Source: an uncultured Verrucomicrobia subdivision 3 bacterium (GTDB taxonomy: Bacteria > Verrucomicrobiota > Verrucomicrobiia > Limisphaerales > UBA11358). Taken from it: a stretch of DNA of 64,000 nucleotides. The notes under the pieces are model-generated. The model was not told where the DNA came from. It ran no database searches and saw only the letters and a program-made list of their open reading frames with translations. Positions 63,669 through 64,000 of the stretch are shown here, piece by piece; the first letter of the stretch is position 1; the number at the start of each line of letters is the position of its first letter. The stretch is taken from NCBI GenBank assembly GCA_903850425.1, contig CAINLR010000048.1, positions 1-64,000 of the forward strand, written 5' to 3'. Position numbers and translations under genes: made by a program.

Positions 63669-64000
63669 CGCCGGGCCATCGCCGGACGCGCAAGACCGGG
63701 CGGACATGGAGCGGCTGCAGGCGGGCCACGATGCTGCGCTGAATGATTTGATGAAACGCCACGCCACGCCGATTTTTCATCTCCTCTGCCGCATGGTCGG
63801 CAACGAGGACGACGCGAACGATCTCGCGCAGGAAACCTTCGTCCGCGTTTTCAAGTCGCGGGACAGCTTCCGCGCGGAACAAAAATTTTCCACCTGGCTG
63901 TTTACCATCGCGGCAAATTTGGCGCGCAATCATTTCCGCTGGCGTGCGCGGCATCCGAATCTTTCGCTGGATGCGGAAAACCCCGAGACGGAACAATCGC
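63652..64000 (+). CDS. ECF-type RNA polymerase sigma factor (cut by window end)
   Basis: The first 116 codons of a sigma-70 family protein are present. Region 2 motifs are visible: DLAQETFVRVFKSRDSF and FSTWLFTIAANLARNHFR. The start at 63652 lies in the end of the CnrX-like gene. The protein runs past the window, so region 4 is not seen. The order anti-sigma, sensor, sigma is that of cnrYXH, and the target is likely the divergent metal efflux system. Confidence 0.88.
   Translation, partial: MSITIDAGPSPDAQDRADMERLQAGHDAALNDLMKRHATPIFHLLCRMVGNEDDANDLAQETFVRVFKSRDSFRAEQKFSTWLFTIAANLARNHFRWRARHPNLSLDAENPETEQS

Overview
This 64 kb window looks like chromosomal DNA of a GC-rich, Gram-negative bacterium, most likely of the phylum Verrucomicrobiota (Pedosphaera/Limisphaerales-like). 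That assignment is inferred from gene content, not from a marker gene: lipid A and LPS core genes (lpxK, an lpxL-type acyltransferase, waaF), GYF-headed membrane proteins, one-gene pseudopilins, a fused SpmAB protein, a bifunctional sugar kinase/pyrophosphorylase, and a very high density of dispersed palindromic and short tandem repeats.

Layout. 1-4.7 kb: polytopic membrane proteins, ispH and a small lipoprotein, all on the minus strand. 4.8-20 kb: mostly housekeeping genes (a regulator/membrane-protein pair, dciA, sixA, ppx, an epimerase, purC, hinT, nrdR, murA, prmC) with an HDOD protein, a pseudopilin and a histone-deacetylase-like hydrolase. 19.7-28.1 kb: a giant TPR-ankyrin-SLBB-like protein, an OmpR-type response regulator with a large sensor kinase, and SpmAB. 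28.4-33.5 kb: a BlaI/BlaR1-type unit whose M56 protein shares a large domain with the adjacent lipoprotein. 33.7-36.9 kb: a Fur/PerR-type regulator with sufB and sufC, preceded by a near-perfect Per-box. An AT-rich cassette sits between sufB and sufC. 37-46.9 kb: a metallo-beta-lactamase-fold hydrolase, gamma-carbonic anhydrase, the waaF-lpxL-lpxK operon and GYF/membrane proteins, one fused to pterin carbinolamine dehydratase. 47-56.6 kb: a translationally coupled HDOD operon, two sugar-nucleotide genes, tRNA-Leu(UAG), a gene-free 0.9 kb with two candidate structured RNAs, and DUF4912 and DUF2835 proteins. 56.7-64 kb: a copper/silver-type RND efflux unit (cusA, cusB, a YHS-like periplasmic protein), divergent from a CnrYXH-like anti-sigma/sensor/ECF-sigma operon that is cut by the window edge. 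A candidate sigma-54 promoter and a terminator lie between them and could define a short RNA.

The main cross-cutting observation is repeat invasion. Degenerate heptanucleotide arrays, palindromes and paired inverted arrays of a 10-bp unit lie between genes and also inside conserved ones. In-frame insertions are seen in waaF (twice), prmC, the sensor kinase (twice), spmAB and cusA. Repeats also encode the C-termini of ispH and the sensor kinase and the first codons of the ORF between sufB and sufC. This recalls the in-frame palindromic elements known from Rickettsia, but the sequences here are different.
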